A DNA stretch of 33,041 bases from Treponema sp. Lineage in GTDB: Bacteria > Spirochaetota > Spirochaetia > Treponematales > Breznakiellaceae. The notes under the pieces are model-generated. The model saw nothing but the letters and a program-made list of their open reading frames with translations, did not search any database and was not told the origin of the DNA. This document shows positions 16,585-24,971 of the stretch, in pieces. Location of the stretch: positions 1 through 33,041 of the forward strand of contig JAIRNA010000006.1 in assembly GCA_031258305.1 (NCBI GenBank), written 5' to 3'. Position 1 is the stretch's first letter. Each line of letters starts with the position of its first letter. The position numbers and the translations under genes were made by a program.

Positions 16585-17406
16585 ATGAAGACAAATACGA
16601 CAAAAATATTCATTCTTATTACGCTTATTATCGGAGGGCGATTCGTATCTGCCCGCCCGGTCAAGGAGGATATTTCGAACAATTCCCCCGCCTCGCCGGT
16701 AAAAATCTTTCTTGTTGGAGATTCCACAGTGTGCGACTACGCGACAGACCCCGCCTACCGTATCAGACGCGCAGGCTGGGGGACGTACTTGCAAGACTAC
16801 TTTGATCCGTCAGATGTACGGGTCGTCAATTACGCGCTCTCTGGCAGAAGTAGTAAAAGCTTCACTACAGAAAACAATTATCGGAAACTACTGGACGAAC
16901 TTCGCGCTGGTGACTATCTCTTCATCCAGTTCGGGCATAACGATGAAAAAACAGAAGACCCGGACCGAGGGACAGACGCAAGTCAGCCTATAGACGCCGA
17001 GGGTTCGTTCAAATGGTTCCTCTATAACAAATACATTGTTCCAGCGCGGGAAAAGGGAGTGTATCCGGTGCTGGTAACGCCTGTAAGTAGACGCGCCAAA
17101 GACGGCGGGGTTATTGACTCGCACCGCGGTTATGACGACGCGGTTAGGCGGCTGTCTACGCAAGCCGTGGTCCCGCTCATAGACCTAACGCAAAAAACAG
17201 AAGGGGCGTTTATGGCTCTTCTCGAGCAGAATGCGCCATACGGCGCGGACGCAACGGCCGCGCTCTTCGCCGTGAAAAAAGACGAAAGCGGCGTGGATAA
17301 TACCCATTTCAATGCAAAAGGCGCGAGACTCGTATGCAGACTCGCGGTTCAAGGCATGAGGGAGGCGGGACTCCCGCTTGTTTCAATGATGAAGGATAAG
17401 GAGTAA
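16585..17406 (+). CDS. Rhamnogalacturonan acetylesterase (CE12, SGNH hydrolase)
   Basis: Removes acetyl groups from the rhamnogalacturonan backbone of pectin. 273 aa with a hydrophobic signal peptide (IFILITLIIGG). SGNH blocks are clear: GDSTVCDY with nucleophile Ser47, NYALSGRSSKSF with the oxyanion Gly, FGHND with the block III Asn, and DNTHFN with Asp238 and His241. The length fits the CE12 group. No strong Shine-Dalgarno is visible before ATG 16585, only a hairpin, so translation may be modest. It sits between pectin methylesterase and pectate lyase, and is four bases from the latter. Confidence 0.9.
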   Translation: MKTNTTKIFILITLIIGGRFVSARPVKEDISNNSPASPVKIFLVGDSTVCDYATDPAYRIRRAGWGTYLQDYFDPSDVRVVNYALSGRSSKSFTTENNYRKLLDELRAGDYLFIQFGHNDEKTEDPDRGTDASQPIDAEGSFKWFLYNKYIVPAREKGVYPVLVTPVSRRAKDGGVIDSHRGYDDAVRRLSTQAVVPLIDLTQKTEGAFMALLEQNAPYGADATAALFAVKKDESGVDNTHFNAKGARLVCRLAVQGMREAGLPLVSMMKDKE

Positions 17407-17410
17407 TTTA

Positions 17411-18925
17411 ATGAGGCAGTATTGTAAAAGAATAAGCGTTGCGGTTATATCCGCGGCGCTCATCATCGGCTGTCCGGACGATACGGCGCCGATTGCGGTG
17501 TCCGCGGTGTCGATAAACGAGGGCAATATCACCTTGGTTGAAAACACAGAAGAACAGCTCACCGTAGACGTTCAGCCTGCAAACGCGGCCGATAAGACCG
17601 TTCGGTGGTCGTCAAGCGATGAGGAGACGGCGACCGTGAATGAAGAAAGCGGTTTAGTAAGGGCCCGTGCTGTGGGAACCGCGGAAATCACCGCAAGGGC
17701 TGTGGACGGATCTGACAAGAGCGACGCTGTTACCGTCACCGTAACGCCGATTGTAGATGAACACGCGGACCTGTCTCCGTCGGAGCTATTCGCCCGGTTT
17801 AAGGGGCAAAAAGCCGTAACGAACGGCTGGGCAGATCGCTACAACGACGGCGCGGGTATGTTCTACGCGAATCCCGCGTCCCTTACCTTCATTGACGATA
17901 CAAGCTTCCCCAACCCGCTTGACAAACGTAAAGCCTTTACGGACGCGATAAACAGCAAGGCGGAAGCCTTCATCATCATCAGCGGGGATGTAGACCTTTC
18001 TGACGGCAAGGTGTCAGACACGGACCACAGCTATTTTGACGAATTCAATACGACAGCGCCTTATGCCCGTAAGCATAGCGACATCACCTTTAAAATAGAG
18101 AACGACAAGACCATCATAGGCGTGAACAACGCCCGCGTTAAATTCGGGGGATTGAGGATAAACGGCAGAACCAACATCATTATCCGTAATCTCACGTTCT
18201 GGGACGCGCATGGGTCAACGGAAAAGGACACGACAAAGGCGGGCAACGAGGCTTCCAAGGCAAGCATAGACGCATTAGTCATTGAGGAAGGCGGGGATGT
18301 CATACCCAGCGGCGTCTGGATAGACCATTGCACCTTCACGGACGGTACCTGTAATGACATGATTCGTAATTTTCACCACGACGGTTCTTTTGACATCAAA
18401 CACGGGCAGAACATCACCGTTTCGTGGAGTGAATTCACCAACCACGACAAGGTTATGCTTGTTGGTTCCAATGAAACCGACTACCTGAACGCAGACGAAC
18501 GACAGATAACCCTGCATCACAATTACTTCCACCAAACCACCCAACGTACGCCCCGTACGCGAGGAACCCTTATGCACATCTACAATAACTATTGGAAAGA
18601 TGTCGGCGTTGACGGCAACAACGGATACTGCCTTGGACCTGGCAGGAACGCCGAATTCATCGTGGAGAACAACTTCTTTGATACGGTAACATTTAAGACC
18701 AACACTAAAATCGTTGATTACTACGATGCGTCCGCCTATCCCGCAAAGGTCTTTTCCGATGGCAACAATGAGACTATAGCGCCGTCAGCGCATTTCACCG
18801 CGACCATCAAGCCGTGGACGCCGACATACGACTACACTGCGGAGGCGGCTCCGCTCTTGCCCACGACTATTCCCGCAGGCGCGGGCGCGGGAAAGACCGT
18901 AACTGCGGAGTGGTTGGAATATTAA
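17411..18925 (+). CDS. Pectate lyase lipoprotein (PL1) with Ig-like domain
   Basis: Cleaves de-esterified polygalacturonate by calcium-dependent beta-elimination. 504 aa. The signal ends in the lipobox LIIGC, then a Big_2 Ig-like domain occupies about 25-112 (VRWSSSDEETATVNEESGLV...). The rest is a PL1 parallel beta-helix with VWIDHCTF, DIKHGQNITVSWSEF and the substrate/catalytic arginine strip QRTPRTRGT (Arg379, Arg382, Arg384). AAGGAG lies 7 bases before ATG 17411, overlapping the end of the acetylesterase gene, so the two are tightly coupled. It works after the methylesterase on the same polymer. Confidence 0.92.
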   Translation: MRQYCKRISVAVISAALIIGCPDDTAPIAVSAVSINEGNITLVENTEEQLTVDVQPANAADKTVRWSSSDEETATVNEESGLVRARAVGTAEITARAVDGSDKSDAVTVTVTPIVDEHADLSPSELFARFKGQKAVTNGWADRYNDGAGMFYANPASLTFIDDTSFPNPLDKRKAFTDAINSKAEAFIIISGDVDLSDGKVSDTDHSYFDEFNTTAPYARKHSDITFKIENDKTIIGVNNARVKFGGLRINGRTNIIIRNLTFWDAHGSTEKDTTKAGNEASKASIDALVIEEGGDVIPSGVWIDHCTFTDGTCNDMIRNFHHDGSFDIKHGQNITVSWSEFTNHDKVMLVGSNETDYLNADERQITLHHNYFHQTTQRTPRTRGTLMHIYNNYWKDVGVDGNNGYCLGPGRNAEFIVENNFFDTVTFKTNTKIVDYYDASAYPAKVFSDGNNETIAPSAHFTATIKPWTPTYDYTAEAAPLLPTTIPAGAGAGKTVTAEWLEY

Positions 18926-18948
18926 GGAATAAAGGAGTGGAAAAGCCT

Positions 18949-18981
18949 ATGCCCACTTCCAGACAAAAGGAGACAGCATGA
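18949..18981 (+). other. Possible 10-codon leader ORF overlapping uxaB
   Basis: ATG 18949 with AAAGGAGTGG upstream encodes MPTSRQKETA and ends in TGA at 18979-18981, overlapping the uxaB ATG as ATGA. The uxaB ribosome binding site lies inside it. It may couple uxaB translation to an upstream initiation event; it may equally be chance. Confidence 0.25.
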
Positions 18982-20468
18982 ATATTAACGAAAGCGTTAA
19001 GACGGTAAAGAGACCCGAAAGAGTCCTCCAATTCGGTGAGGGTAACTTCTTACGGGCTTTTGTGGACTGGATGATTGATATTCTCAACGAAAAAACCGCT
19101 TTCAATGGGAATGTCGTCATCGTTCAGCCTTTGGAAAAGGGTATGGGAGACGCGATAAACGCCCAAAACGGGCTTTATACAACGATCCTCCGCGGAGTGA
19201 TGGACGAAAAGGTCATTGAGGAATTTCGTCCTATTACATCAATAAGCCGATGCGTCAGCGCATACGCGCAGTTTGATGAGTACATCAAGCTCACGGAGAA
19301 TCCGGACCTTAAATTCGTTATTTCCAATACTACGGAAGCAGGCATCGCCTATAATTCAGCGGACAAGCTTGACGACAAGCCCCAACGCTCGTTTCCGGGC
19401 AAGGTTACGGCCTTCCTGTACCGGCGCTGGAAACATTTCAACGGAGACTCAAGCAAGGCGCTTACGTTCATCCCCTGCGAACTCATCGACAAAAATGGCG
19501 ATAAGCTAAGGGAAATAGCCGCAAGATACGCTAAAGAGTGGGGCTTGGAGGATGCTTTCTCTGTATGGCTGGAAGAATGTGATTTCTGTAATAGCCTCGT
19601 GGACCGTGTTGTACCGGGTTACCCCCGCGAAGAAGCTGAAACCCTCTGGGAGAAGCTCGGATACACAGACAGCCTGCTTGATATGGCGGAAATATTCCAC
19701 CTGTGGGTCATAGAGACAAGACGCGACTACACCAAAGAACTGCCCTTTGCCGCGGCCGGACTCAACGTTGTCTGGACCGATGATTTGAGTTTCTATCGTA
19801 CCCGCAAGGTGAGAATCCTGAACGGCGCTCACACTATGACCGTGCCGGCCGCCTTCCTCTACGGACTCGACACGGTGGAAGCCTGTTGTAAAGATCCGCT
19901 CGTGTCTGCGTTTATGAAAAAAGGTGTTTTTGAAGAGATAATACCGTCCATGCAGGGAAACGCCGACCAGCTCGTTACCTATGCAGACAAAGTGCTTGAC
20001 CGTTTCGCCAATCCCTCCATTAAACACCTCTTGCTGTCCATTACCCTAAACTCAGTTTCCAAATTCAAAACTCGTGTGTTACCCTCTCTTAAAGGTTTCT
20101 TTCAAAAGAAGGGGAAGTTGCCGACTTGCCTCAGTTTCTCGTTTGCTTCGCTTATTGCCTTTTACAACGGTGTTTTTGGTACTGGCGAAATGACTGGCTC
20201 GCGTAATGGGGAAAAGTATCCCATCAAGGACGATGAGGACGTTTTGACGCGCTTTGCCGCCCTCTACAAAGACAATCCGAACAACGCCCGCGTCATAGTC
20301 CACGCCGTGCTGTCCTTTGCGGACTGGTGGGGCGAAGACTTGTCCGCCATTCCCGGACTCGTGGACAAGGTTTCCGCTCACCTTGAAGGCGTCTGGAAAA
20401 ACGGTGTCAAGGCGGAATTGGAAAAGATTTGCGCCGAATACACTTACTCAGACGGCGAGGGCATTTAA
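18978..20468 (+). CDS. uxaB: Tagaturonate reductase (altronate oxidoreductase)
   Basis: NAD-dependent reduction of D-tagaturonate to D-altronate, second step of galacturonate use in the cytoplasm. 496 aa, close to the family length. The N-terminus VLQFGEGNFLRAFVDWMID is characteristic of the mannitol dehydrogenase-like uronate reductases, and VRILNGAHTMTVPAAFLYG corresponds to the conserved substrate/catalytic Lys-Asn-His region of this family (here R-ILNGAHT). AAAGGAG precedes ATG 18978. It is followed after 18 bp by uxaA. Fructuronate reductase (UxuB) is a less likely alternative given its neighbours. Confidence 0.93.
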   Translation: MNINESVKTVKRPERVLQFGEGNFLRAFVDWMIDILNEKTAFNGNVVIVQPLEKGMGDAINAQNGLYTTILRGVMDEKVIEEFRPITSISRCVSAYAQFDEYIKLTENPDLKFVISNTTEAGIAYNSADKLDDKPQRSFPGKVTAFLYRRWKHFNGDSSKALTFIPCELIDKNGDKLREIAARYAKEWGLEDAFSVWLEECDFCNSLVDRVVPGYPREEAETLWEKLGYTDSLLDMAEIFHLWVIETRRDYTKELPFAAAGLNVVWTDDLSFYRTRKVRILNGAHTMTVPAAFLYGLDTVEACCKDPLVSAFMKKGVFEEIIPSMQGNADQLVTYADKVLDRFANPSIKHLLLSITLNSVSKFKTRVLPSLKGFFQKKGKLPTCLSFSFASLIAFYNGVFGTGEMTGSRNGEKYPIKDDEDVLTRFAALYKDNPNNARVIVHAVLSFADWWGEDLSAIPGLVDKVSAHLEGVWKNGVKAELEKICAEYTYSDGEGI

Positions 20469-20486
20469 AAGTTATAAGGTTAAAGA

Positions 20487-21989
20487 ATGAAAATAATCCG
20501 TATCAACAGCGCCGACACCGTAGTCGTGGCGCTGGAGCCGCTTGCTAAAGGTGAAAGTGTTGCAGTTGGGGGACAAACCCTCGTGTGCCTGGAAAACATT
20601 CCGCGAGGGCATAAGGTCGCGCTCAAGGATATAGCTAAAGACGAAAGAGTCGTCAAGTATGGTTATATTATAGGCGCGGCCACGCAGGACATACCTGTCG
20701 GCGCTCATGTGCATGTCCATAACCTACGGACCCTGCTTGCGGAAACAACGGAATACCATTGGACACAGCCGCCTGCGGCGCTCATGCCTATGGCGTTTTC
20801 ACCAGCGCCTGAAATTCAGGCGTTCAAGCGTAAAGACGGGCGCATCGGCGTCCGTAACGAGGTGTGGATAGTGCCAACGGTCGGATGTGTGAACCGTACC
20901 GCGCAACGGCTGGCAGAGTGGGCATCCACAGAGTTTAGCGATAGGAACATTGACGGCGTGTTCGCCTGGACCCATCCCTACGGCTGCTCCCAAATGGGCG
21001 AAGACCACGAAACCACCCGCATCGTGCTTGCGGACCTTGTGAAACATCCTAATGCAGGTGCGATTCTTGTGCTTTCACTCGGCTGTGAAAACAACACGCC
21101 CGAAGGCTTCAAACAACTACTCGGTGAATATGCCCATGATAATGCCCGCGTCCGGTTCCTCGTTACCCAAGAAAGTGCGGACGAAATCGCGGAAGGTAAA
21201 AGATTGCTCACGAGACTCGCGGCTTATGCGGAACAGGCAAAGCGGGAAACCGTATCTGCAACCGAATTGGTAGTCGGCATGAAGTGCGGCGGCTCGGACG
21301 GACTTTCCGGCATTACGGCAAACGCGCTCGTGGGACGGGTCTGTGACACACTCACGGGTCTCGGTGCAAGCGTTATCTTGACTGAAGTGCCGGAGATGTT
21401 TGGTGCGGAACAAATGCTTATGGATAGGTGCGAAAACAGAGAAGTTTTTGACAAGACCGTACGCCTCATTGGAGATTTCAAGGAATACTTCCACTCCTAT
21501 GGACAGACGGTCTACGAAAACCCGTCTCCGGGTAACAAGGCAGGCGGCATTACCACGCTCGAGGACAAGTCCTGTGGGTGTGTGCAGAAGGGTGGTTTCG
21601 CCATAGTACGCGGTGTGTATCGTTACGGAGAACGCCTGCCCCTGACCGCGAAGGGACTCGTTCTCCTCGAAGGACCGGGTAATGACATCGTGTCCACAAC
21701 CGCGATGACGGCTGCGGGCGCTCATCTCATCCTCTTCACCACCGGCCGCGGTACACCCCTGGGCGCGCCGATCCCTACCGTCAAAATAGCAAGCAATTCC
21801 GAGTTGGCGCAAAAGAAACCGAATTGGATTGATTTTGATGCTGGCAGGTTGCTCCGTGAAGATGCAGAGTCCTTGCGCGCCGAATTGTTTCGCTTGACAT
21901 TGGACACAGCTTGTGGTAAAGTCAAAACAAAAAACGAGCTTAACCATTACCGTGAAATCTCCGTCTTCAAAAACGGGGTAACGCTGTAG
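20487..21989 (+). CDS. uxaA: Altronate dehydratase, full-length
   Basis: Dehydrates D-altronate to 2-keto-3-deoxy-D-gluconate, an iron-dependent enzyme. 500 aa with both parts in one chain: an N-terminal SAF-like domain (1-90, ending HVHVHNLRT) and the large catalytic domain. It aligns closely with remembered E. coli UxaA through VRNEVWIVPTVGCVN, GLGCEN-type LGCENN, CGGSDGLSGITAN, EVPEMFGAEQ, ENPSPGNKAGGITTLEDKS and the terminal VFKNGVTL. The Cys residues in these motifs are likely metal/cluster ligands. The ribosome binding site is weak, which suggests coupling to uxaB. Confidence 0.96.
   Translation: MKIIRINSADTVVVALEPLAKGESVAVGGQTLVCLENIPRGHKVALKDIAKDERVVKYGYIIGAATQDIPVGAHVHVHNLRTLLAETTEYHWTQPPAALMPMAFSPAPEIQAFKRKDGRIGVRNEVWIVPTVGCVNRTAQRLAEWASTEFSDRNIDGVFAWTHPYGCSQMGEDHETTRIVLADLVKHPNAGAILVLSLGCENNTPEGFKQLLGEYAHDNARVRFLVTQESADEIAEGKRLLTRLAAYAEQAKRETVSATELVVGMKCGGSDGLSGITANALVGRVCDTLTGLGASVILTEVPEMFGAEQMLMDRCENREVFDKTVRLIGDFKEYFHSYGQTVYENPSPGNKAGGITTLEDKSCGCVQKGGFAIVRGVYRYGERLPLTAKGLVLLEGPGNDIVSTTAMTAAGAHLILFTTGRGTPLGAPIPTVKIASNSELAQKKPNWIDFDAGRLLREDAESLRAELFRLTLDTACGKVKTKNELNHYREISVFKNGVTL
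21894..21922 (+). promoter_or_regulatory. Possible internal promoter for uxaC
   Basis: TTGACA (21894-21899) and TAAAGT (21917-21922) are 17 bp apart inside the 3' end of uxaA, upstream of the 96-bp gap before uxaC. The -10 is imperfect, so this is tentative. Confidence 0.3.
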
Positions 21990-22085
21990 ACAAGGAACGC
22001 GGGCTTTATTTCTTTGAGGAATTATCGATTCGTTTGAATATTTGAGTAAATGATACCCGCGTATCTAAATAAAAAGGAGTAACCT

Positions 22086-23528
22086 ATGAAACCATTCATG
22101 GATGAAGATTTCTTGTTGGAAACGGAGTCCGCGCGGTCTTTGTTCCACGAGGCGGCAAAGGATGAGCCGATTTATGACTTTCACTGTCATTTGATACCGG
22201 CTCAAATAGCGGAAAATAAGCGGTTTTCTAATCTGACGGAACTCTGGCTTGCGGGCGACCACTATAAATGGCGTATGATGCGGGCTATGGGTTTTGATGA
22301 ATATTATATCACGGGCCGCTCAAGCGATTACGAAAAGTTCCTCGCGTGGGCAAGGACCGTCGAACGGCTCATCGGCAACCCGCTCTACCACTGGACTCAC
22401 CTTGAACTGCGCCGCTGTTTTGGCATAGACGAGGTTCTCTCGGGAAAAACCGCGCCCTTCATTTGGGAAAAATCACATGCGTTGCTTGCGGAGGGAGGTT
22501 TGTCCGTCAAAGATGTCTTTGAAAAATTCAAGGTCTATGCGGTTGGCACGACAGACGACCCGGCCGATTCACTCGAATACCACAAAGCGATAGGGCAAGG
22601 AATCGCTCCCATCGGCAAAATCAAAACCAAGGTGATCCCCTCGTTCAGACCGGACAAGGCGCTCAATATTGACAAGCCGGGTTTTGTTGAATATATCGAC
22701 AGGCTCTCTTCTGCGAGTGGTGTTGCCATCCGATCGGTTGCCGATCTTGTCAGAGCTTTAGAGAAACGGCTGGACTATTTTGCGTCCCTGGGCTGCCGCG
22801 CATCCGACCATGCCTTGGAGTATCCGCCCTGCGCCACCGCGGATGATGCGGATATTGAGAAAACGTTTCAAAAGGCGCTCGCCGATGGGCCTGTTGATAT
22901 GCCTGACGCATACAAGACAAAAGTATTGACGGAACTCGCCCGTCTCTATACGGAACGCGGCATCGTGATGCAGTTGCACTTCGCGTCTATCAGAAACGTC
23001 AATTCCCGTATGTTTAAACTGCTTGGACCTGACGTTGGCTACGACGCATCCCATGACCATCAGGCAACCGCAAACCTTGCTGGTTTGCTCGACCGTATGG
23101 AAAGCAATGGCGCTCTCCCGAAAACCGTACTTTACACGCTGAATCCCAAGGACTACTACCCATTTGTTACTGTTATGGGCGGCTTTCAGGATAATTCTTC
23201 AAAAGAGCGCGCCGCACGCGGCGCCGCGTGCGATGGAGTCCGCGGCAAGCTGCAGTTGGGGTCCGCGTGGTGGTTCTGCGACCACCGTGACGGCATGGAG
23301 GAACAATTGCGTGTGCTCGCCAACGTGGGGCTTCTCTCCGCGTTTGTGGGGATGTTGACCGACTCCCGGAGTTTCCTTTCCTACCCTCGGCATGAGTATT
23401 TCAGACGTATCTTCTGTAACCTGCTCGGCAGATGGGTTGAAAACGGAGAATATCCGCCTGATATGGATATGCTGTCCTCTATCGTGAAAGACGTCTGCTT
23501 TGGCAATGCGGAAAAATATTTCGGGTAA
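22086..23528 (+). CDS. uxaC: Uronate isomerase (glucuronate/galacturonate isomerase)
   Basis: Isomerises D-galacturonate to D-tagaturonate (and glucuronate to fructuronate), the first cytoplasmic step. 480 aa versus about 470 in E. coli. An amidohydrolase-fold enzyme: the metal motif DFHCHL has His33 and His35. Family signatures include LAGDHYKWRMMRAMGFDE, VGTTDDPADSLEYH, RGIVMQLHFASIRNVN and the C-terminal LTDSRSFLSYPRHEYFRR. AAAAAGGAG precedes the ATG. Together with uxaB and uxaA it completes conversion of pectin-derived galacturonate to KDG. The later kinase and aldolase are not in this window. Confidence 0.96.
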   Translation: MKPFMDEDFLLETESARSLFHEAAKDEPIYDFHCHLIPAQIAENKRFSNLTELWLAGDHYKWRMMRAMGFDEYYITGRSSDYEKFLAWARTVERLIGNPLYHWTHLELRRCFGIDEVLSGKTAPFIWEKSHALLAEGGLSVKDVFEKFKVYAVGTTDDPADSLEYHKAIGQGIAPIGKIKTKVIPSFRPDKALNIDKPGFVEYIDRLSSASGVAIRSVADLVRALEKRLDYFASLGCRASDHALEYPPCATADDADIEKTFQKALADGPVDMPDAYKTKVLTELARLYTERGIVMQLHFASIRNVNSRMFKLLGPDVGYDASHDHQATANLAGLLDRMESNGALPKTVLYTLNPKDYYPFVTVMGGFQDNSSKERAARGAACDGVRGKLQLGSAWWFCDHRDGMEEQLRVLANVGLLSAFVGMLTDSRSFLSYPRHEYFRRIFCNLLGRWVENGEYPPDMDMLSSIVKDVCFGNAEKYFG

Positions 23529-23577
23529 CAAAAGAGACGTACCCATGAAAGAGCAGCATCAGGGAAGAGGGATAAGA

Positions 23578-24885
23578 ATGACCGGTGAAGAACGAAAGCG
23601 ATCCTTTGAGTCCGAGCCGTTGGCGAAGGTATTTCAGGAACTTTACGGCAGGGACGGGGCGCGGGACGCGCCTCGTCGGTACGCCGCGCTTGCGGACGGG
23701 CTTGCGGCTATGGAAGGCGGCGCGGGTCCTCTGCGCGTCTTCACCGCGGCCGGCAGAACCGAGCTTTGCGGCAACCATACTGACCATAACTTGGGCAAGA
23801 CGCTTGCCGCGTCCGTACACTTGGACGCGGTCGGAATCGCCTGCCTTCGGCAAGACAAAACCGTGGTTTTCCAGTCAACTGGCTTTCCTGACGTGGTTGT
23901 TGACCTTTCCGACCTTTCTCCGCGAGAAAACGAGCGCGGTGCGGCCGAGTCGCTCGTACGGGGAGTGGCCGCGGAATTCGCCCGACTCGGCGCGGCGGTT
24001 CGAGGCTTCAATATATGCGCGGACTCCACCGTACCGAAAGGTTCTGGGTTGTCGTCTTCCGCGGCAATCGAGGTTCTATTGGCAAAAGTCTACGACAGCT
24101 TGAACATGGCTGGCGCTACCCCTCCGCTTGAACTGGCGAAAATCGCGCAAAAGGTGGAAAACGTCTATTTCGGTAAACCATGCGGTTTGATGGACCAAGC
24201 CGCGTCCGCCATAGGCGGCGTGGTTTTTATGGATTTCGGCAAAAACCCAGTCGAAACCGAAGCATTTGCATTTAACCTTGAGGAAAGCGGTTACACGCTT
24301 TGCGTGGTGAACACGGGCGGCACCCATGCCGACTTGACCCAGCACTATGCGGCAATCCCGTCCGAGATGAAATCCGTTGCGGCTTTTTTGGGGAAGTCCT
24401 GTCTTGCCGAAGTTGAGCGCTTGGACTTGTTCGCCAACACGGGGTCCCTACGCGCACGGTGTGGGGACAGGGCATTTTTGCGCGCGGTACACTTTTTTGA
24501 CGAAAACCAGCGGGTTGTTGAAATGAGCGCGCTGTTGCGAACGCTGACGCGAAAAAACGTGGTCGGTACAGGCGCGCTTTTGAAAGACTTGTTTGACATC
24601 GTGCAAAGGTCGGGTGACTCGTCGTGGAAGCTGTTGCAAAACATCAGCACGATGACGAATCCGCGTGAACAGAACAGCGCGCTTGGGCTTGCGCTCACAG
24701 AGGAATTTACCGCGAAACGCGGGGGCGCGAGCCGTATTCATGGCGGAGGATTCGCCGGAACCATCCAAGCCTATATTCCCACAGAGGATTTCCCCGCATA
24801 CCAAGCCTTCATGGAAAACGTTTTCGGAGCGGGTTCGGTCATCAAGCTCTTCATCCGCTCTATCGGAACCGCGGAGATTCTTTGA
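23578..24885 (+). CDS. galK: Galactokinase (GHMP kinase family)
   Basis: Phosphorylates galactose to galactose 1-phosphate in the Leloir pathway. The ORF is open from 23500, but ATG 23578 has a purine-rich GGAAGAGGG upstream and gives 435 aa. ATG 23545 is the alternative. GHMP motifs are clear: the galactokinase signature as GRTELCGNHTDHN (from Gly59), ATP loop PKGSGLSSSAAIE, and the C-terminal IHGGGFAGTIQAY. It lies 49 bp after uxaC on the same strand, so it is probably the last gene of the pectin operon and takes galactose released from galactan side chains. No galT or galE is in the window. Confidence 0.9.
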   Translation: MTGEERKRSFESEPLAKVFQELYGRDGARDAPRRYAALADGLAAMEGGAGPLRVFTAAGRTELCGNHTDHNLGKTLAASVHLDAVGIACLRQDKTVVFQSTGFPDVVVDLSDLSPRENERGAAESLVRGVAAEFARLGAAVRGFNICADSTVPKGSGLSSSAAIEVLLAKVYDSLNMAGATPPLELAKIAQKVENVYFGKPCGLMDQAASAIGGVVFMDFGKNPVETEAFAFNLEESGYTLCVVNTGGTHADLTQHYAAIPSEMKSVAAFLGKSCLAEVERLDLFANTGSLRARCGDRAFLRAVHFFDENQRVVEMSALLRTLTRKNVVGTGALLKDLFDIVQRSGDSSWKLLQNISTMTNPREQNSALGLALTEEFTAKRGGASRIHGGGFAGTIQAYIPTEDFPAYQAFMENVFGAGSVIKLFIRSIGTAEIL

Positions 24886-24936
24886 GCGAGGCGCGCCCAT
24901 AAGGCCCCTGCTTTCGTTCCTCTATTTCCTTTCTTC

Positions 24937-24965
24937 TTGACGAAGAGTCTCGCTCCGCGTATAAT
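24937..24965 (+). promoter_or_regulatory. Strong promoter giving a leaderless message
   Basis: TTGACG (24937-24942) and consensus TATAAT (24960-24965) are 17 bp apart. The usual start point, 7 bases after the -10, is 24972, exactly the A of the ATG of the nuclease gene. No Shine-Dalgarno precedes it. Confidence 0.7.
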
Positions 24966-24971
24966 AGAAAA

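Noticed and set aside
21117-21947. 276-aa minus ORF opposite uxaA (and similar long antisense ORFs opposite other genes)
   Set aside because: Shadow of a strongly conserved gene; the minus frame lacks any family pattern.
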